The notes below the pieces were generated by a model. The model saw nothing but the letters and a program-made list of their open reading frames with translations, had not been told where the DNA came from and did no database searches. A stretch of DNA of 64,000 bases. Source: Sphingomonas aracearum. GTDB taxonomy: Bacteria; Pseudomonadota; Alphaproteobacteria; Sphingomonadales; Sphingomonadaceae. The translations under genes and the position numbers were made by a program. The stretch is taken from NCBI RefSeq assembly GCF_003345355.1, contig NZ_QQNB01000002.1:1-64000 (forward strand), given 5' to 3'. This document shows, piece after piece, positions 8,760 to 19,799 of the stretch (within the stretch, counting starts at the first letter, position 1; the number at the start of each line of letters is the position of its first letter).

Positions 8760-9632
8760 ATGATTGCCTATCTCGCGCTCGCCCTGGCGGCGTTTTCCTG
8801 GGCCCTCGGCTTTCCGCTCGGCAAAGTCGCGTTGGCCGAGCTATCACCGGCGCACCTGATCCTTCTGCGGTTCGCCGTGGCCAGCGTGGCGGCGCTTCCG
8901 TTCGCGCTTCGCTCGGCGCGGGCAAGACGGCTGTTCCGCTCCCCCGCGGTGCTGATTGCCGGCGCCTTGTACGGGCTGGCCTTTCTGATCCAGTTCGAGG
9001 GGCTTGCCCACAGCACGGTGACGCTCGCCGCGCTGCTGGTCGGCGCCATGCCCGCGCTGGTTGCCGTGTCGGCGCGGCTGATGGGGGAGCCTGTGAGCCG
9101 GATGTCCTGGGCAGGAGTCGGCGGCGCAACGCTTGGCGCGGCGCTGATCGCCGGCAAGCCCGGGGGCGCCGGCAGTCCGCTGGGGATCGCGCTCATGCTG
9201 CTGGCGTTGCTCATCTTTCTCGGTTGGCTGCACGCCGCACGCCGCGCGCCCGAGGGGAACGACCAAATGGCGGTGCCGGCGGTAAAGCTGATCGTGGCAA
9301 CGCTGGTGCTGCTGCCGGTCACGCTGGCGTTGCACGGGCCCCCGACGCTGGCGCTGTCTGCCGCCACCTGGACCAGTGTCGCGGCGGCGGGGCTGCTTTC
9401 GACCTTTCTGGCGACCGCTTTATGGCAGCTCGGCTCGACGCGGGTCGGCAGCACGGTGGCCGGCGTGTTCATCAACATGGAACCGCTCGTAGGCGCCCTG
9501 ATCGGCATCACCGTGTTCGGGGATCATGCGGCGCTGGCGCTGGTCGTCGGCGGCGTGCTGATCGTGATCGGCAGCGTGGTCACCGTGCTGGGGGAGCGCA
9601 GCCCTGCCGCGCCGACCCTGCCGATCGAGTGA
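8760..9632 (+). CDS. EamA/DMT family transporter
   Basis: A 290-residue drug/metabolite-transporter-superfamily permease made of two EamA repeats with about ten hydrophobic helices. The first helix begins right at the start (MIAYLALALAAFSWALGF), and the second repeat ends with the typical NMEPLVGALIGITVFGDH block. ATG 8760 was chosen because the upstream in-frame extension runs back through tRNA-Ser. GGGGCGCGGG just ahead may serve as a weak ribosome-binding site. Substrate is not predictable. It probably shares transcription with the tRNA. Confidence 0.85.
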   Translation: MIAYLALALAAFSWALGFPLGKVALAELSPAHLILLRFAVASVAALPFALRSARARRLFRSPAVLIAGALYGLAFLIQFEGLAHSTVTLAALLVGAMPALVAVSARLMGEPVSRMSWAGVGGATLGAALIAGKPGGAGSPLGIALMLLALLIFLGWLHAARRAPEGNDQMAVPAVKLIVATLVLLPVTLALHGPPTLALSAATWTSVAAAGLLSTFLATALWQLGSTRVGSTVAGVFINMEPLVGALIGITVFGDHAALALVVGGVLIVIGSVVTVLGERSPAAPTLPIE

Positions 9633-9657
9633 CAGACAAAGCGGATCGTAGAAGACG

Positions 9658-9981
9658 TCAGTTCTTGACCAGGAAGCCGTCGAACACGTCGCGCTTTAGC
9701 GGCTTCTCGAACTGGCAACCGGCGAGGAAATCGTCTGCCCAGACCACATTGGCGATGACCTGGCCGACCCCGGGCAGCGTGAGCCAGATGCGCGTTCCCG
9801 CCTTCAGCGCGGAATAGGTCTGCAACCGGGCGCCATGTTCCGAAAGATCGACCACCCTGCACAAGGTGCGGTCCAGGCCGCCGCGGCCGATCTTCGCATC
9901 AAGAGAAACCGGCGCGCGCGGGCTGCGGCGCCGGTCCGTGCTTTCCAGGGCGGGCTCATATTCGGCGGCAAACATCGTCAA
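9658..9981 (-). CDS. PilZ domain protein
   Basis: A 107-residue protein consisting essentially of one PilZ domain, the cyclic-di-GMP receptor fold. The arginine-rich N-terminal motif is RRRSPRAPVSLDA and the downstream D-x-S-x-x-G element is DLSEHGARLQT; together they form the c-di-GMP-binding signature. Small stand-alone PilZ proteins usually act as adaptors for motility, polysaccharide or biofilm control, but the partner is not evident here. It lies between the EamA gene (convergent) and rpmE (same strand). Confidence 0.85.
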   Translation of the reverse strand: MTMFAAEYEPALESTDRRRSPRAPVSLDAKIGRGGLDRTLCRVVDLSEHGARLQTYSALKAGTRIWLTLPGVGQVIANVVWADDFLAGCQFEKPLKRDVFDGFLVKN

Positions 9982-10023
9982 CGATGCTATGCCGCCGAGA
10001 GTAAGCGCCGCGTTAACGCAGGC

Positions 10024-10254
10024 TTAGCGGCCCTTCAGCGTCAGTCCGCCGAAACGCTTGTTGAAGCGCGCGACCTGGCCGCCGGCGTCCAGCATCTGGC
10101 CCTTGCCGCCGGTCCAGGCCGGGTGCGACAGGGGATCGATCTCCAGCGTCATCGTGTCGCCTTCCGCGCCCCAGGTGGAGCGGGTTTCGTACACGGTGCC
10201 GTCGGTCATCTGCACCTTGATCATGTGATACTCGGGATGCGTGCCGGACTTCAT
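10024..10254 (-). CDS. rpmE: 50S ribosomal protein bL31
   Basis: A 76-residue large-subunit ribosomal protein beginning [19 protein letters not shown]. The start at 10254 was preferred over an in-frame ATG at 10269 because AAGGA lies six bases before it and homologues begin at this point. The zinc-binding CxxC pair of the C+ form is absent, so this is the zinc-independent (C-) type usual in alphaproteobacteria. It stands alone between a PilZ gene and a small membrane-protein gene. Confidence 0.96.
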   Translation of the reverse strand: MKSGTHPEYHMIKVQMTDGTVYETRSTWGAEGDTMTLEIDPLSHPAWTGGKGQMLDAGGQVARFNKRFGGLTLKGR

Positions 10255-10326
10255 GGGATATCCTTTCAAGAGGCCGCCGGTTACCGACCGGCAGCGAAGG
10301 CGCGGCCCCTAGCAGGAGGCCGCTCC

Positions 10327-10551
10327 TCAGGCAAGCTTTGCGAGACGTTGCCGCCACTTGCGAACAGCGATGGCTGCCCAGATCGCCTCCACCACGCCGA
10401 ACGGCCATGCTCCCTGAAGGAAGCCGTATGCCGAACTCAGCAGGCACCCGCCGGCAAAAGCGAGCGTCCAACCGGGGGCGCGATCCTCGAACACGTAGCA
10501 GATCAGCATGAAGCCGATCGCAACCAGTCCGAAGGTGGTGATCGCGTCCAC
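10327..10551 (-). CDS. Small conserved membrane protein (CBU_0592-like)
   Basis: A 74-residue protein with two or three hydrophobic helices (about 5-20, 28-44 and 49-62) and a basic C-terminus (RKWRQRLAKLA). The layout, with a short helix pair, a central GG turn and a final helix starting VVEAIWAAIAV, resembles the CBU_0592-like small membrane family. No function is known. It follows fabZ by 10 bp on the same strand, so it is probably the last gene of the pyrH-fabZ operon. The position is notable because lpxA normally follows fabZ. Confidence 0.7.
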   Translation of the reverse strand: MDAITTFGLVAIGFMLICYVFEDRAPGWTLAFAGGCLLSSAYGFLQGAWPFGVVEAIWAAIAVRKWRQRLAKLA

Positions 10552-10561
10552 CGCGACGCCG

Positions 10562-11041
10562 TCAGGCGGCAGGCGGGTCGGCGATCATGGCGGTGAAGTT
10601 CGCCTGTGCCGCCACCTTGCCGTCCACCAGCGCCCGTCCTGCGAACTTGCAGACGCTCGCCCGCTTCTGGACGAACTCCACTTCCAGCCGCAGCAGCACG
10701 CCCGGCTCCACCGGCGCGCGGAACTTCGCCTCGTCGATGGCCATGAAATAGACTAGCTTGCCCGAGCCGGCGAGGCCGAGGCTTTCCACCGCGAGCACGC
10801 CGGCTGCCTGCGCCAGGGCTTCGACGATCAGCACGCCCGGCATAATCGGGCGGCCCGGGAAATGGCCCTGGAAGAATTCCTCGTTGATCGTCACCGCCTT
10901 GATCGCGGCGATCGACCGGTCGGGGATCAACTCCTCGACGCGGTCGACCAGCAGCATGGGATAGCGGTGCGGCAAGGCGCCCATCACCCGCCGGATGTCC
11001 AGCGGGCCCATCGGCGCCCTGCCCTCGGCCGCCTCGCTCAC
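10562..11041 (-). CDS. fabZ: 3-hydroxyacyl-[acyl-carrier-protein] dehydratase FabZ
   Basis: A 159-residue hot-dog-fold dehydratase of fatty-acid elongation. The signature [11 protein letters not shown] is followed by [20 protein letters not shown], giving catalytic His60 and Glu74. The enzyme removes water from 3-hydroxyacyl-ACP. It overlaps ompH by 4 bp (11038-11041). In E. coli lpxD lies between skp and fabZ and lpxA follows; neither is present here. Confidence 0.96.
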   Translation of the reverse strand: MSEAAEGRAPMGPLDIRRVMGALPHRYPMLLVDRVEELIPDRSIAAIKAVTINEEFFQGHFPGRPIMPGVLIVEALAQAAGVLAVESLGLAGSGKLVYFMAIDEAKFRAPVEPGVLLRLEVEFVQKRASVCKFAGRALVDGKVAAQANFTAMIADPPAA

Positions 11042-11772
11042 CGGGTCGGTGCGCCGCGGGCGGGCTGTGCCGGGGCGGTGGTCGCCGGGGCGGCGCCTGC
11101 GGCAGGACGCTGCTGCGCCGCGGCGGCGCGGTAAGCTTCCTGCTGCGCACGCAGCTCGTTGAGGCGCTGCAGGCCCTGCAGAACTTCCACCGTGTCCCCG
11201 TTCGGGTTCCAGTTGGCGGGGGCGGCCGTCTGCACGGTCGGCGCCGCGGCGTCCAGCGCCTGGAGGATCGCGGCGCTCACGTCCACCGCGGGCGGTGCAT
11301 AGACAATGGCATCGGGCGCGACGACGATGTTGATCTTGCGATCGGCCACCACCTTGCGCTGCGCCGCGGTGTACTGCGTCAGGATCTGCTCCACCGCATA
11401 GGCCTGCGCCTTGGCGAGCGGCTGGTTCTGGGTGGCGATGTCGCGCTGGATCGTCTCGGCCTGGGTCAGGTCCGGGCTCTTGGCGGTGCGCGCCTGAGCG
11501 AGCTCGTTGTTGTCGACCTGCTTGTCGCCGTTCTTGTCGAGCCGGGCGAGCACCGTCTGCAACTGCTGCTGCTTGGCCTGGATCTGGTCGAGCTGCGCCT
11601 TGTACTGCGTGCCGATGGCGGTGTTCGCGGCGCCATAGGCCTTGGACTTGGCAATGGTGAGCACCGCCGACTCCGAGGTGGCGATGCCGGCAACCTGGGC
11701 GGCGGCGGGCGAGGCCGCAACGGCCGGCGCCACGAGCGCGCCGGCAAGCAGCATGAACTTGAACTTGGTCAT
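11038..11772 (-). CDS. OmpH/Skp family periplasmic chaperone
   Basis: A 244-residue protein with a signal peptide (cleavage near AAAQ, about residue 26) and a helical, charged OmpH/Skp core. Skp is a trimeric 'jellyfish' chaperone that carries unfolded outer-membrane proteins to the BAM complex. The chain is longer than E. coli Skp (about 160) because of a C-terminal Ala/Pro/Gln-rich low-complexity tail (about 205-244). An EF-hand-like [12 protein letters not shown] stretch sits in the helical arm. It overlaps the bamA stop by one base (TGATG) and fabZ by 4 bp. Confidence 0.88.
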   Translation of the reverse strand: MTKFKFMLLAGALVAPAVAASPAAAQVAGIATSESAVLTIAKSKAYGAANTAIGTQYKAQLDQIQAKQQQLQTVLARLDKNGDKQVDNNELAQARTAKSPDLTQAETIQRDIATQNQPLAKAQAYAVEQILTQYTAAQRKVVADRKINIVVAPDAIVYAPPAVDVSAAILQALDAAAPTVQTAAPANWNPNGDTVEVLQGLQRLNELRAQQEAYRAAAAQQRPAAGAAPATTAPAQPARGAPTR

Positions 11773-14501
11773 CAGAACTGAGTCCCTACGTTGAAGGTAA
11801 TAAGCTTGGTGTCGTCGCCCTTCTCATGGAGCAGGGCATAAGCGAGATCGATCCGCAGCGGGCCGAACGGCGAGTTCCAATTCACCCCGGCACCCACCGA
11901 CAGGCGCGGCTTGGCAGAGTTGCCGACGAACCGTTCCAGGAACGGCGCGGTGGAGGTGGTGTAGGCCGTGTTCGGCGCCGTGCCGTTGCACGTTCCCGAC
12001 CGGTCCGGAATACCGGCGGCACATGTGGTGGTCACCGCCGTGCCATCGGCGAGCGAATAATAATAAAGCGGGTTGCCGGCGGTGTCGCGGATCGGCGTCG
12101 TGATCGGCAGCACCACCGTATTTCCGTTCGCGTCCACCGTCGTCGGGAAGGTCGCGGTGGGCAGCGGGCGAGTGATGCCGAACAGCGAGCCCGCCTGGAG
12201 ATAGATGGACGGACGCAGGCCGAGTTCCCGCGCGCCCGCACCCAGCGGCAATTCGAGCTCGAGCCGGCCCAGATAGTAAGCGCGTCCGCCCAGCGCATCG
12301 TCCACGAACTGGTCCTTGCCGGTCTGCAGAACCTGCTTACCGCTGGAGTCGGTGGTGTAGTAGAAACGCTGCACGCGCGGACCGACGCCGCGAATGTCGA
12401 AGCCGCGGAACTCCTGGTTCAGGTAGAAGCGGTCGGTGATGCGGATCTTGTCGATCCCCGGCCCGCGGCTGCTTTCCAGCGAGTGGATGTACCCGCCCTC
12501 TGCCGCGGCGGTGACGATGAAGCCGCCGCCGAGACCCCAATATTTGCCACCTTCCAGGCGCGTGCGGATGTAGCGCACATCGCCACCCAGGCCGGCAAAG
12601 TCCTGGCTGAACGACAGGTTCGACCCGGCGGTCGGTCGCAGGCGGCTGTTGCGGCTGTCATAGATCAGCGAATAGCCGACCGCCGACGTCCACCGATTGC
12701 CCAGCGAGTCGCACAGGTAGCGCCCGGCCTTCAACGGGTCGCAGACGCCGTCGGTATAATAGGTCGAGCGATCGAGGCTGACCTCGTCATAGGTGAGGCC
12801 ATAGCGCGCGGCGAACGACCAATATTCGGTCAACGGCACGCCCGCACGGACCTGGAACCCGGTGGAAACCTGGCTGTAGGTGGTCTCGCGATTGTCGCCG
12901 ACATAGTTGAACGCGTTGTAGTCGCGCCGGAACACGTCCACGCCCACCGCGATATTCTTGTCGAACAGATAGGGCTCGGTGAAGCCCAGCTCGACCGACT
13001 TCGAATAGCTCGAATAGTTCACGCTGGCGCGCAGTTCCTGGCCCTTGCCGCGGAAGTTGCGCTGGCGGATCGAGGCCTGGATGATGAAGCGCTCGAGGCT
13101 GGAATAGCCCGCGGACAGCTGCAGCTCGCCGGTGGACTTCTCCTCCAGCGGTGCGGACAGCGCCACGCGATCCGGCGACGAACCCTGCGCCTGCTTGATC
13201 TCGAACTTGTCCTGGAAGAAGCCGAGCGAGTTGATGCGGTCCTGCGAGCGCTTCACCTGGAAGCTGTTGAACGCATCGCCCTCCGCCAGACGGATCTCGC
13301 GGCGGATCACCTTGTCCTGCGTCTGCGTGTTGCCGGTGATGTCGATGCGCTCGACATAGGTGCGCTTGGCCTCGGCAATGTGAAAGTTGATCCCCATCGT
13401 CTGGCTCTCGCCGTCGCGCTGGAACTCAGGACGCGTGTCGGTGAAGGCATAGCCGTAGAGGCCGGCCGCCTCGTTCAGCGCGTCCACCGAGTCCTCGACC
13501 TGCTTGGCGTTGTACCAGTCGCCCTTCTTCATCACGAGGCTCTTGGCGAGTGCCTCGTTGTTGAAGTCGCGAATGTCGCTGTCAACGGTGACGTCGCCGA
13601 ACTTGTAGCGCTTACCCTCCTCCACCACGTAGGTGATGATGAAGTCGCGCTTGTCCGGCGTCAGCTCGGCGACGGCGGAGGTCACGCGGAAATCGGCATA
13701 GCCGTTGGTCAGGTAGAACTCGCGCAACTTCTGCTGGTCCGCGTTCATCCGGTCCTGGTCGTAGCTGGTGTTGGACGACAGGATCGTCAGGAGGCCCGCC
13801 TCCTTGGTGTACATCGCCCCCTTCAGCTTGCCGTCGCCGAACACCTCGTTGCCGATGATGTTGATCTTGCGGACCTTGGACTTCGGCCCTTCGCTGATCT
13901 CGAACACCACATCGACGCGGTTCTGGTCGAGCGCCACCATCTTCGGCTCGATGGTCGCAGCGAACCGGCCCTGGCGCCGGTACAGCTCGATGATGCGCGC
14001 CACGTCCTGGCGAACGGCCGTGCGGGTGAAGATCTGCCGCGGGGCGAGCTTGATCTCCTTGGTGATCTTGTCGTTCTTGAGCGCCTTGTTGCCCTCGAGA
14101 ATGACGCGGTTGATCACCGGATTCTCGCGGATGCGCAGCACGATGTCGCCGGTTTCGCCGCCGACGATCGAGACGTCGGCGAAGAAGTCGCTGGCGTACA
14201 GGTCCTTGATCGCCTGATCGAGGGTCTCGTTCGTGTAGGGAACGCCGATGCGCAGCTTGGTATAGCTGAGCACCGTATCCGGCTCGATCCGCTGCGAGCC
14301 CTCCACGCGCAGCGAGCGGATCGTCCGCGTGACGGGCTGCGCCGGTGCCGCATCGGTCGATGCCGCAGGGGCGGCTTGCGCCGGAGCTGCCGCCGTCTGG
14401 CGCGCCTGCGCCAACGCCGGCGTCGCCGACAGCATCGTTCCCGTCAGCAGAACGGCCGTGGCGCGCACGCCGAACCTAGAAACCTTGATCGCTGTCACCA
14501 C
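11772..14501 (-). CDS. bamA: Outer membrane protein assembly factor BamA
   Basis: A 909-residue Omp85-family protein, the core of the outer-membrane beta-barrel insertion machine. A signal peptide (cleavage near ALAQA, about 32) and an Ala/Gln/Pro linker lead into five POTRA domains (roughly 60-470) and a 16-stranded C-terminal barrel. The last residue is Phe (NVGTQF), the usual beta-signal terminus. The length is at the long end for BamA, partly because of loop insertions near the C-terminus. It lies between rseP and ompH in the conserved envelope operon. Confidence 0.97.
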   Translation of the reverse strand: MVTAIKVSRFGVRATAVLLTGTMLSATPALAQARQTAAAPAQAAPAASTDAAPAQPVTRTIRSLRVEGSQRIEPDTVLSYTKLRIGVPYTNETLDQAIKDLYASDFFADVSIVGGETGDIVLRIRENPVINRVILEGNKALKNDKITKEIKLAPRQIFTRTAVRQDVARIIELYRRQGRFAATIEPKMVALDQNRVDVVFEISEGPKSKVRKINIIGNEVFGDGKLKGAMYTKEAGLLTILSSNTSYDQDRMNADQQKLREFYLTNGYADFRVTSAVAELTPDKRDFIITYVVEEGKRYKFGDVTVDSDIRDFNNEALAKSLVMKKGDWYNAKQVEDSVDALNEAAGLYGYAFTDTRPEFQRDGESQTMGINFHIAEAKRTYVERIDITGNTQTQDKVIRREIRLAEGDAFNSFQVKRSQDRINSLGFFQDKFEIKQAQGSSPDRVALSAPLEEKSTGELQLSAGYSSLERFIIQASIRQRNFRGKGQELRASVNYSSYSKSVELGFTEPYLFDKNIAVGVDVFRRDYNAFNYVGDNRETTYSQVSTGFQVRAGVPLTEYWSFAARYGLTYDEVSLDRSTYYTDGVCDPLKAGRYLCDSLGNRWTSAVGYSLIYDSRNSRLRPTAGSNLSFSQDFAGLGGDVRYIRTRLEGGKYWGLGGGFIVTAAAEGGYIHSLESSRGPGIDKIRITDRFYLNQEFRGFDIRGVGPRVQRFYYTTDSSGKQVLQTGKDQFVDDALGGRAYYLGRLELELPLGAGARELGLRPSIYLQAGSLFGITRPLPTATFPTTVDANGNTVVLPITTPIRDTAGNPLYYYSLADGTAVTTTCAAGIPDRSGTCNGTAPNTAYTTSTAPFLERFVGNSAKPRLSVGAGVNWNSPFGPLRIDLAYALLHEKGDDTKLITFNVGTQF

Positions 14502-14557
14502 ACCACCCCAGAAGGAAAATCATGTCCCGCCCGCATTGCGCGGAGCCGCCTTACCCG

Positions 14558-15700
14558 TCAGCCGATCAACCCGGCAAGGTTCTTCCACAGGCCAAAGCTG
14601 CCCAGATCGTTCAGCGTGACGAACAACATGAGCGCAAGCAACGCCGCGAGCCCGCCGCGATAGGCCCATTCCGCCACTTGCGGCGTCACCGGACGCCGCC
14701 GCACCGCCTCGATGGCATAGAAGAACAGATGCCCGCCATCCAGCATCGGAACTGGCAAGAGATTGATGAATCCGAGATTAATCGAAATCATGGCGATCAG
14801 CCAGACGAGGGCGGGCCAGCCCAGCGAGAACTGCTCACCCGAGATCTTCGCGATCTTCAACGGGCCGCCAAGCTCGTCCACCGATCGCCGTCCGGTGATA
14901 ATCTGGCCCAACCCGTCCAGCGTTCCGCGGAGCACGTCCCCGGTCATCGCCAGCCCATAGCCCGGCGCCTGCCACAACGGGATGCGCCGATATTCCGGCC
15001 TGGCCGACCGGATGCCGAGCACGCCCTTGCGGAAGGTGTTGCCGAAGCGGTCGCGCTCGGTCGTCACACCGATCTTCAGGCTCGTGCTCGCCGGTTTGCC
15101 GCCGCGCGCGTAATCGACCCGGATCTGCTCGTCCGGGCGCAGAGCGGTATAGGTCGCCATGTCGGCGAAGGTCGTGATCGTCCGTCCGCCAAGGGCCGTG
15201 ATCCGGTCCCCTGCCCGGAGCCCTGCCCGCATCGCCGCGCTGTTCGGCTCAATGCGGCCGACCACGGCAGGCGTTGCGTTCACGCCATAGAAGAACGCGA
15301 AGCCCGCCAGGATCAGAACCGCCGCAGTCAGGTTCACCGCCGGGCCGGCCGCGACGATGATGGCGCGCTGCCAGACCGGCTTGGCCTGGAACGTCCGCTG
15401 GCGCTCGGCGGCGGGCAGCGACAACCAGGCGGCATCCGGCTGGCTGGCCGGGTTCATGTCGCCGTCGAACTTGACATACCCGCCCAGCGGCAACCAGCCG
15501 AGCTTCCAGCGCGTGCCCCGGCGATCGGTCCAGCCGGCGATTTCCCGACCGAAGCCGATCGAGAACGCCTCCGCCTTCACGCCGAACCAGCGTCCGGCGA
15601 GGTAGTGACCCATCTCATGGATGAAGACGAGCGGGCCGATCACCAGCACGAACGCCAGGATCGTCAGCAGAAAACCGGGAGACTGGATCAAGCGACGCAA
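14558..15700 (-). CDS. rseP: Site-2 intramembrane zinc metalloprotease RseP
   Basis: A 380-residue membrane protease. HEMGH (residues 28-32) in the first transmembrane helix supplies zinc ligands and the catalytic Glu, and PVPMLDGGH near residue 320 supplies the LDG motif. A single PDZ domain lies between them, fewer than in E. coli RseP (two), which is common in alphaproteobacteria. RseP cuts anti-sigma factors and leftover signal peptides within the membrane. It overlaps dxr by 13 bp and is 56 bp from bamA. Confidence 0.95.
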   Translation of the reverse strand: MRRLIQSPGFLLTILAFVLVIGPLVFIHEMGHYLAGRWFGVKAEAFSIGFGREIAGWTDRRGTRWKLGWLPLGGYVKFDGDMNPASQPDAAWLSLPAAERQRTFQAKPVWQRAIIVAAGPAVNLTAAVLILAGFAFFYGVNATPAVVGRIEPNSAAMRAGLRAGDRITALGGRTITTFADMATYTALRPDEQIRVDYARGGKPASTSLKIGVTTERDRFGNTFRKGVLGIRSARPEYRRIPLWQAPGYGLAMTGDVLRGTLDGLGQIITGRRSVDELGGPLKIAKISGEQFSLGWPALVWLIAMISINLGFINLLPVPMLDGGHLFFYAIEAVRRRPVTPQVAEWAYRGGLAALLALMLFVTLNDLGSFGLWKNLAGLIG

Positions 15701-16845
15701 TCCTTCACGCGCTCTTCCGCGATCCGCCTGGCCTCCGCATCGATGGCCAGCACGGCATCGAGCGTTTCCGGGTCGGACGGGTCGTAGCGCACCAAGGTAT
15801 CCGCAACGATTGCGGCAATTTCAAGAAACGAAACGCGCCGGGCGAGAAATGCTGCCACGGCGACCTCGTTTGCGGCGTTCAGGATCGCTGGCCGCGCCCC
15901 GCCCGCCTCCAGCGCCTGGCGGGCCAGCGCGAGCGCCGGGAAGCGCACCGGGTCGGGCGCGGCGAAATCCAGGCGGCCGACCGCGGCAAGGTCCAGCCGC
16001 GCGCCCGGTGTCGGCATCCGGTCCGGCCAGGCGAGCGCATGCGCAATCGGCGTGCGCATGTCGGCGGTGCCCAGCTGCGCCAGGGTGGAGCCGTCGACAT
16101 ATTCCACCATGGAATGGACCACTGACTGGCGATGCACCAGCACCTCCAGCTGCGACGGCGCGACCGGGAACAGGTGAAACGCCTCGATCAGTTCCAGGCC
16201 CTTGTTCATCATCGTGGCCGAATCGACGGAGATCTTTGCGCCCATCGACCAGTTCGGATGCGCCACGGCCTGTTCCGGGGTGATGGCGGCCATCGCCTCC
16301 AGCGGCGTGTCGCGGAACGGGCCGCCGCTCGCCGTGAGGAGGATGCGCGCGATCCGCTCGGGCCGGGCGAAGTCCAGGCACTGGAAGATCGCGTTGTGCT
16401 CGCTGTCGACCGGCAGCAACGTCGCTCCGGACTCCCGCACCGCGTGCAGCATCACGTTACCGGCGGAGACGAGCGCCTCCTTGTTGGCCAGCGCCACCGT
16501 CCGCCCGCCTTCGGCAGCTGCCATCACCGGCTTCAGCCCGGCACAGCCGACGATCGCGCCCATGGTCCACTCGGCCCCCATCCGAGCCGCGTCGCACACG
16601 GCGGCAGCGCCGGCGGCGGCCTCGGTGTCCGTTCCAGCCAGCGCGTCCTTCAAGGCAGGGTAGCAGCTCTCGTCCGCCACCACAGCGCACTTGGCCCGGG
16701 TCCGCTTCGCCGCCTCGGCCAGCCGCGCCACGTCGCAATTGGCGGTGAGTGCCAGGACCTCGAACTGGTCCGGCGCGCGTTCGATCAGGTCCAGCGTGGA
16801 GCCGCCGACCGATCCGGTCGCGCCCAGCACGGTCACGGTCTTCAA
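15688..16845 (-). CDS. dxr: 1-deoxy-D-xylulose-5-phosphate reductoisomerase
   Basis: A 385-residue enzyme of the MEP isoprenoid pathway that converts DXP to MEP with NADPH. The N-terminal nucleotide-binding segment is VLGATGSVGGSTLDL (about 5-19). Metal and substrate motifs include ANKEALVSAGN, PVDSEHNAIFQ, LTASGGPFRD and the MGAKISVDSATMMNKGLE block. TTG at 16845 was chosen as the start because it begins exactly at the conserved N-terminus, four bases after the cdsA stop, with a GGGGG run nine bases upstream. Longer in-frame readings overlap cdsA. A downstream GTG is possible. Confidence 0.94.
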   Translation of the reverse strand: MKTVTVLGATGSVGGSTLDLIERAPDQFEVLALTANCDVARLAEAAKRTRAKCAVVADESCYPALKDALAGTDTEAAAGAAAVCDAARMGAEWTMGAIVGCAGLKPVMAAAEGGRTVALANKEALVSAGNVMLHAVRESGATLLPVDSEHNAIFQCLDFARPERIARILLTASGGPFRDTPLEAMAAITPEQAVAHPNWSMGAKISVDSATMMNKGLELIEAFHLFPVAPSQLEVLVHRQSVVHSMVEYVDGSTLAQLGTADMRTPIAHALAWPDRMPTPGARLDLAAVGRLDFAAPDPVRFPALALARQALEAGGARPAILNAANEVAVAAFLARRVSFLEIAAIVADTLVRYDPSDPETLDAVLAIDAEARRIAEERVKDCVA

Positions 16846-16849
16846 GTTT

Positions 16850-17652
16850 CTACGCCCCCAGCAGCGGATAAAGGAAGCGCGGCGCCACCACGAGCAACGC
16901 GGCGACCGGGGCGACCGGCACCAGCCCGTCCAGCCGATCGAGCACCCCGCCATGGCCGGGGATCAGCGTGCCCGAATCCTTCGCGCCCACCCGGCGCTTC
17001 AGCCAGCTCTCATAAAGGTCGCCAGCCTGCGCCAGCACGGCCAGGGCGGGCGAGGCGAGCACCATTCGCAGCGGCAGCCCGGTGCCGTAATGCATCGCCA
17101 CGCCGAACAGGCCGGCCGCGACGATTCCGCCGCCCAGGCCCGCCCAGGTCTTGTTCGGGCTTACCCGCGGCATCAGCTTGGGCCCGCCGAATGTGCGGCC
17201 GGAGAAATAAGCGCCCGTGTCCGCCGCCCAGACCACGGCCAGCGTCCAGAAGGTGAACTCGATCCCGCGCGGCTCCTCCCGGATCAGCAGCAGGGCGAGG
17301 ATCGGCAGCCCGACATAGACCGCGCCGAACGCCAGCTGCGGCCGGCGGGTGACGATCACGATGAAGAAGGCCGCGCCCGCGATCAGCCCCAGCGCGAAGA
17401 AGCCGGGCCCCGCGGCCAGCGGCGAAAGGATCGCCAGCGGCACGCCGACGGCCAGTTGCGCCAGCCGGATGGCCCGCGGCGTTGCTCTGTCCAGCCCGCC
17501 CCATTCGTACATCATCACCAGGCCGAGCACCGAGCAGAACAGCCAGAACACGAGGTCGCCGGCCCAGAGCGCCAGCGCCGCCGCGGCGATCATCGTCACG
17601 CCCGCGGCCGTGCGGATCGCCAGCTCCCGCGATTTCGGAACGTCGCGCCCGC

Positions 17653-17656
<4 letters not shown>
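16850..17656 (-). CDS. cdsA: Phosphatidate cytidylyltransferase
   Basis: A 268-residue polytopic membrane enzyme that makes CDP-diacylglycerol, the precursor of all bacterial phospholipids, from phosphatidate and CTP. The CdsA family signature is at the C-terminal end: [13 protein letters not shown] followed by [13 protein letters not shown]. About seven hydrophobic segments precede it. The GTG start at 17656 overlaps the uppS stop as GTGA. The longer in-frame reading has a non-conserved Arg-rich leader and was not used. Confidence 0.95.
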
Positions 17657-18381
<725 letters not shown>

Positions 18382-18431
18382 CTACGCGTCCCCCTGCGCA
18401 GACCGCGGAGCGGAAAGGGCCCCCACCCCGC

Positions 18432-18989
18432 TCACTTGCCGAGGATTTCCTTTTCCTTGGAAGCGGACACCGTGTCGATCTCGGCGATCGTCGCGTCGGT
18501 CACCTTCTGCACCTCCGTCTCGTGGCGCTTGCGCTCGTCCTCGCCGAACACGCCCTTCTTCTCGTCGGCCTTGAGCGCGTCCATGCCGTCACGGCGCACG
18601 TTGCGCACGGCGACCTTGGCCTTTTCCGCATATTGCCCGGCGAGCTTGGCCAGCTCCTTGCGGCGCTCTTCCGTGAGGTCCGGGATCGGCAGGCGCAGCA
18701 CCTGGCCGTCGTTGATCGGATTGAGCCCGAGCCCCGCCGAACGGATCGCCTTTTCCACCGGACCGACGTTCGACTTGTCCCACACCTGCACCGAGATCAT
18801 GCGCGGCTCCGGCACGGACACGGTCGCCACCTGGTTCAGCGGCATGTGCGCGCCATAAACCTCGACCGTCACCGGATCGAGCAGCGAGGTGGACGCGCGA
18901 CCGGTGCGCAAGCCACCCAGATCGTGCCTCAGCGATTCGACGGCGCCGGCCATGCGGCGGGCGATATCGGCCTTGTCATAGGCGGCCAT
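18432..18989 (-). CDS. frr: Ribosome recycling factor
   Basis: A 185-residue protein of the expected length, a tRNA-shaped two-domain factor that splits post-termination ribosomes with EF-G. Conserved parts are [10 protein letters not shown] near residues 29-38, the [12 protein letters not shown] region, and the helical [11 protein letters not shown] segment. It begins 3 bp after pyrH, the usual pyrH-frr pairing, and is followed by uppS. Confidence 0.97.
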   Translation of the reverse strand: MAAYDKADIARRMAGAVESLRHDLGGLRTGRASTSLLDPVTVEVYGAHMPLNQVATVSVPEPRMISVQVWDKSNVGPVEKAIRSAGLGLNPINDGQVLRLPIPDLTEERRKELAKLAGQYAEKAKVAVRNVRRDGMDALKADEKKGVFGEDERKRHETEVQKVTDATIAEIDTVSASKEKEILGK

Positions 18990-18992
18990 GGA

Positions 18993-19715
18993 TTATCCTT
19001 CCTTCTGAACGATCGTCGACACACCGCCGCCGGCCAGGATGGTGGCGAGGTTGTGGTGTTCGCGGATGTTGAACACGACGATCGGAATGTTGTTGTCGCG
19101 GCACAGGGCCACGGCGCTGGCGTCCATCACCTTCAGGTTGTCCGACAGCACCTTGTCGTAGCTCACCGTGGCATAGCGCTTGGCGGTTGCCACCTTCTTC
19201 GGATCGGCATCGTAGACGCCGTCCACCGACGTGCCCTTGAACAGGGCGTCGCACTTCATTTCCGCCGCGCGCAGCGCCGCGCCGGAATCGGTGGTGAAGA
19301 ACGGCGACCCGACACCGGCCGCGAAGATCACCACGCGCCCCTTTTCGAGGTGGCGCTCGGCCCGGCGACGGATGAACGGCTCGCACACCGATGCCATCGG
19401 GATCGCCGACTGCACCCGCGTTTCCACGCCGATCTGCTCCAGCGCGTTCTGCACCGCCAGCGCGTTCATGACGGTCGCCAGCATGCCCATATAGTCGGCC
19501 GTCGCCCGCTCGATGCCCTTGGCGGCGGCGGAAAGGCCGCGGAAGATGTTGCCGCCGCCCACGACCACGCACAGCTCGTAGCCGGCATCGCGCGCGTCCT
19601 TGATCTCGCCGGCAACACGGGACGTGACGGCGGGGTCGATCGCCAGCCCGCCCTCGCCCATCAGCACTTCGCCGGACAATTTCAGAAGAATGCGTTTGAA
19701 GCGTGGTTCGGTCAT
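18993..19715 (-). CDS. pyrH: UMP kinase
   Basis: A 240-residue amino-acid-kinase-fold enzyme that phosphorylates UMP. The N-terminus [16 protein letters not shown] and the GGGNIFRG segment form the phosphate-binding region, and DADPKK is part of the nucleotide-binding C-terminal lobe. ATG 19715 was chosen because homologues begin here; upstream in-frame sequence has no similarity. In most alphaproteobacteria rpsB and tsf lie just upstream; here a DUF423 gene occupies that place. Confidence 0.96.
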   Translation of the reverse strand: MTEPRFKRILLKLSGEVLMGEGGLAIDPAVTSRVAGEIKDARDAGYELCVVVGGGNIFRGLSAAAKGIERATADYMGMLATVMNALAVQNALEQIGVETRVQSAIPMASVCEPFIRRRAERHLEKGRVVIFAAGVGSPFFTTDSGAALRAAEMKCDALFKGTSVDGVYDADPKKVATAKRYATVSYDKVLSDNLKVMDASAVALCRDNNIPIVVFNIREHHNLATILAGGGVSTIVQKEG

Positions 19716-19799
19716 CGGGTCCAACAAAGACGGAGAAGCGGCGCGGACCCTAGCCGCGCCCCCTCGCAATGCCAAGCCGCAGGATGCCAAGAACCGCGG

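Noticed and set aside
11826..14663. 945-codon open frame antisense to bamA
   Set aside because: High-GC shadow of bamA in another frame; composition is low-complexity and has no recognisable domain, while bamA has a signal peptide, POTRA domains and a terminal Phe.
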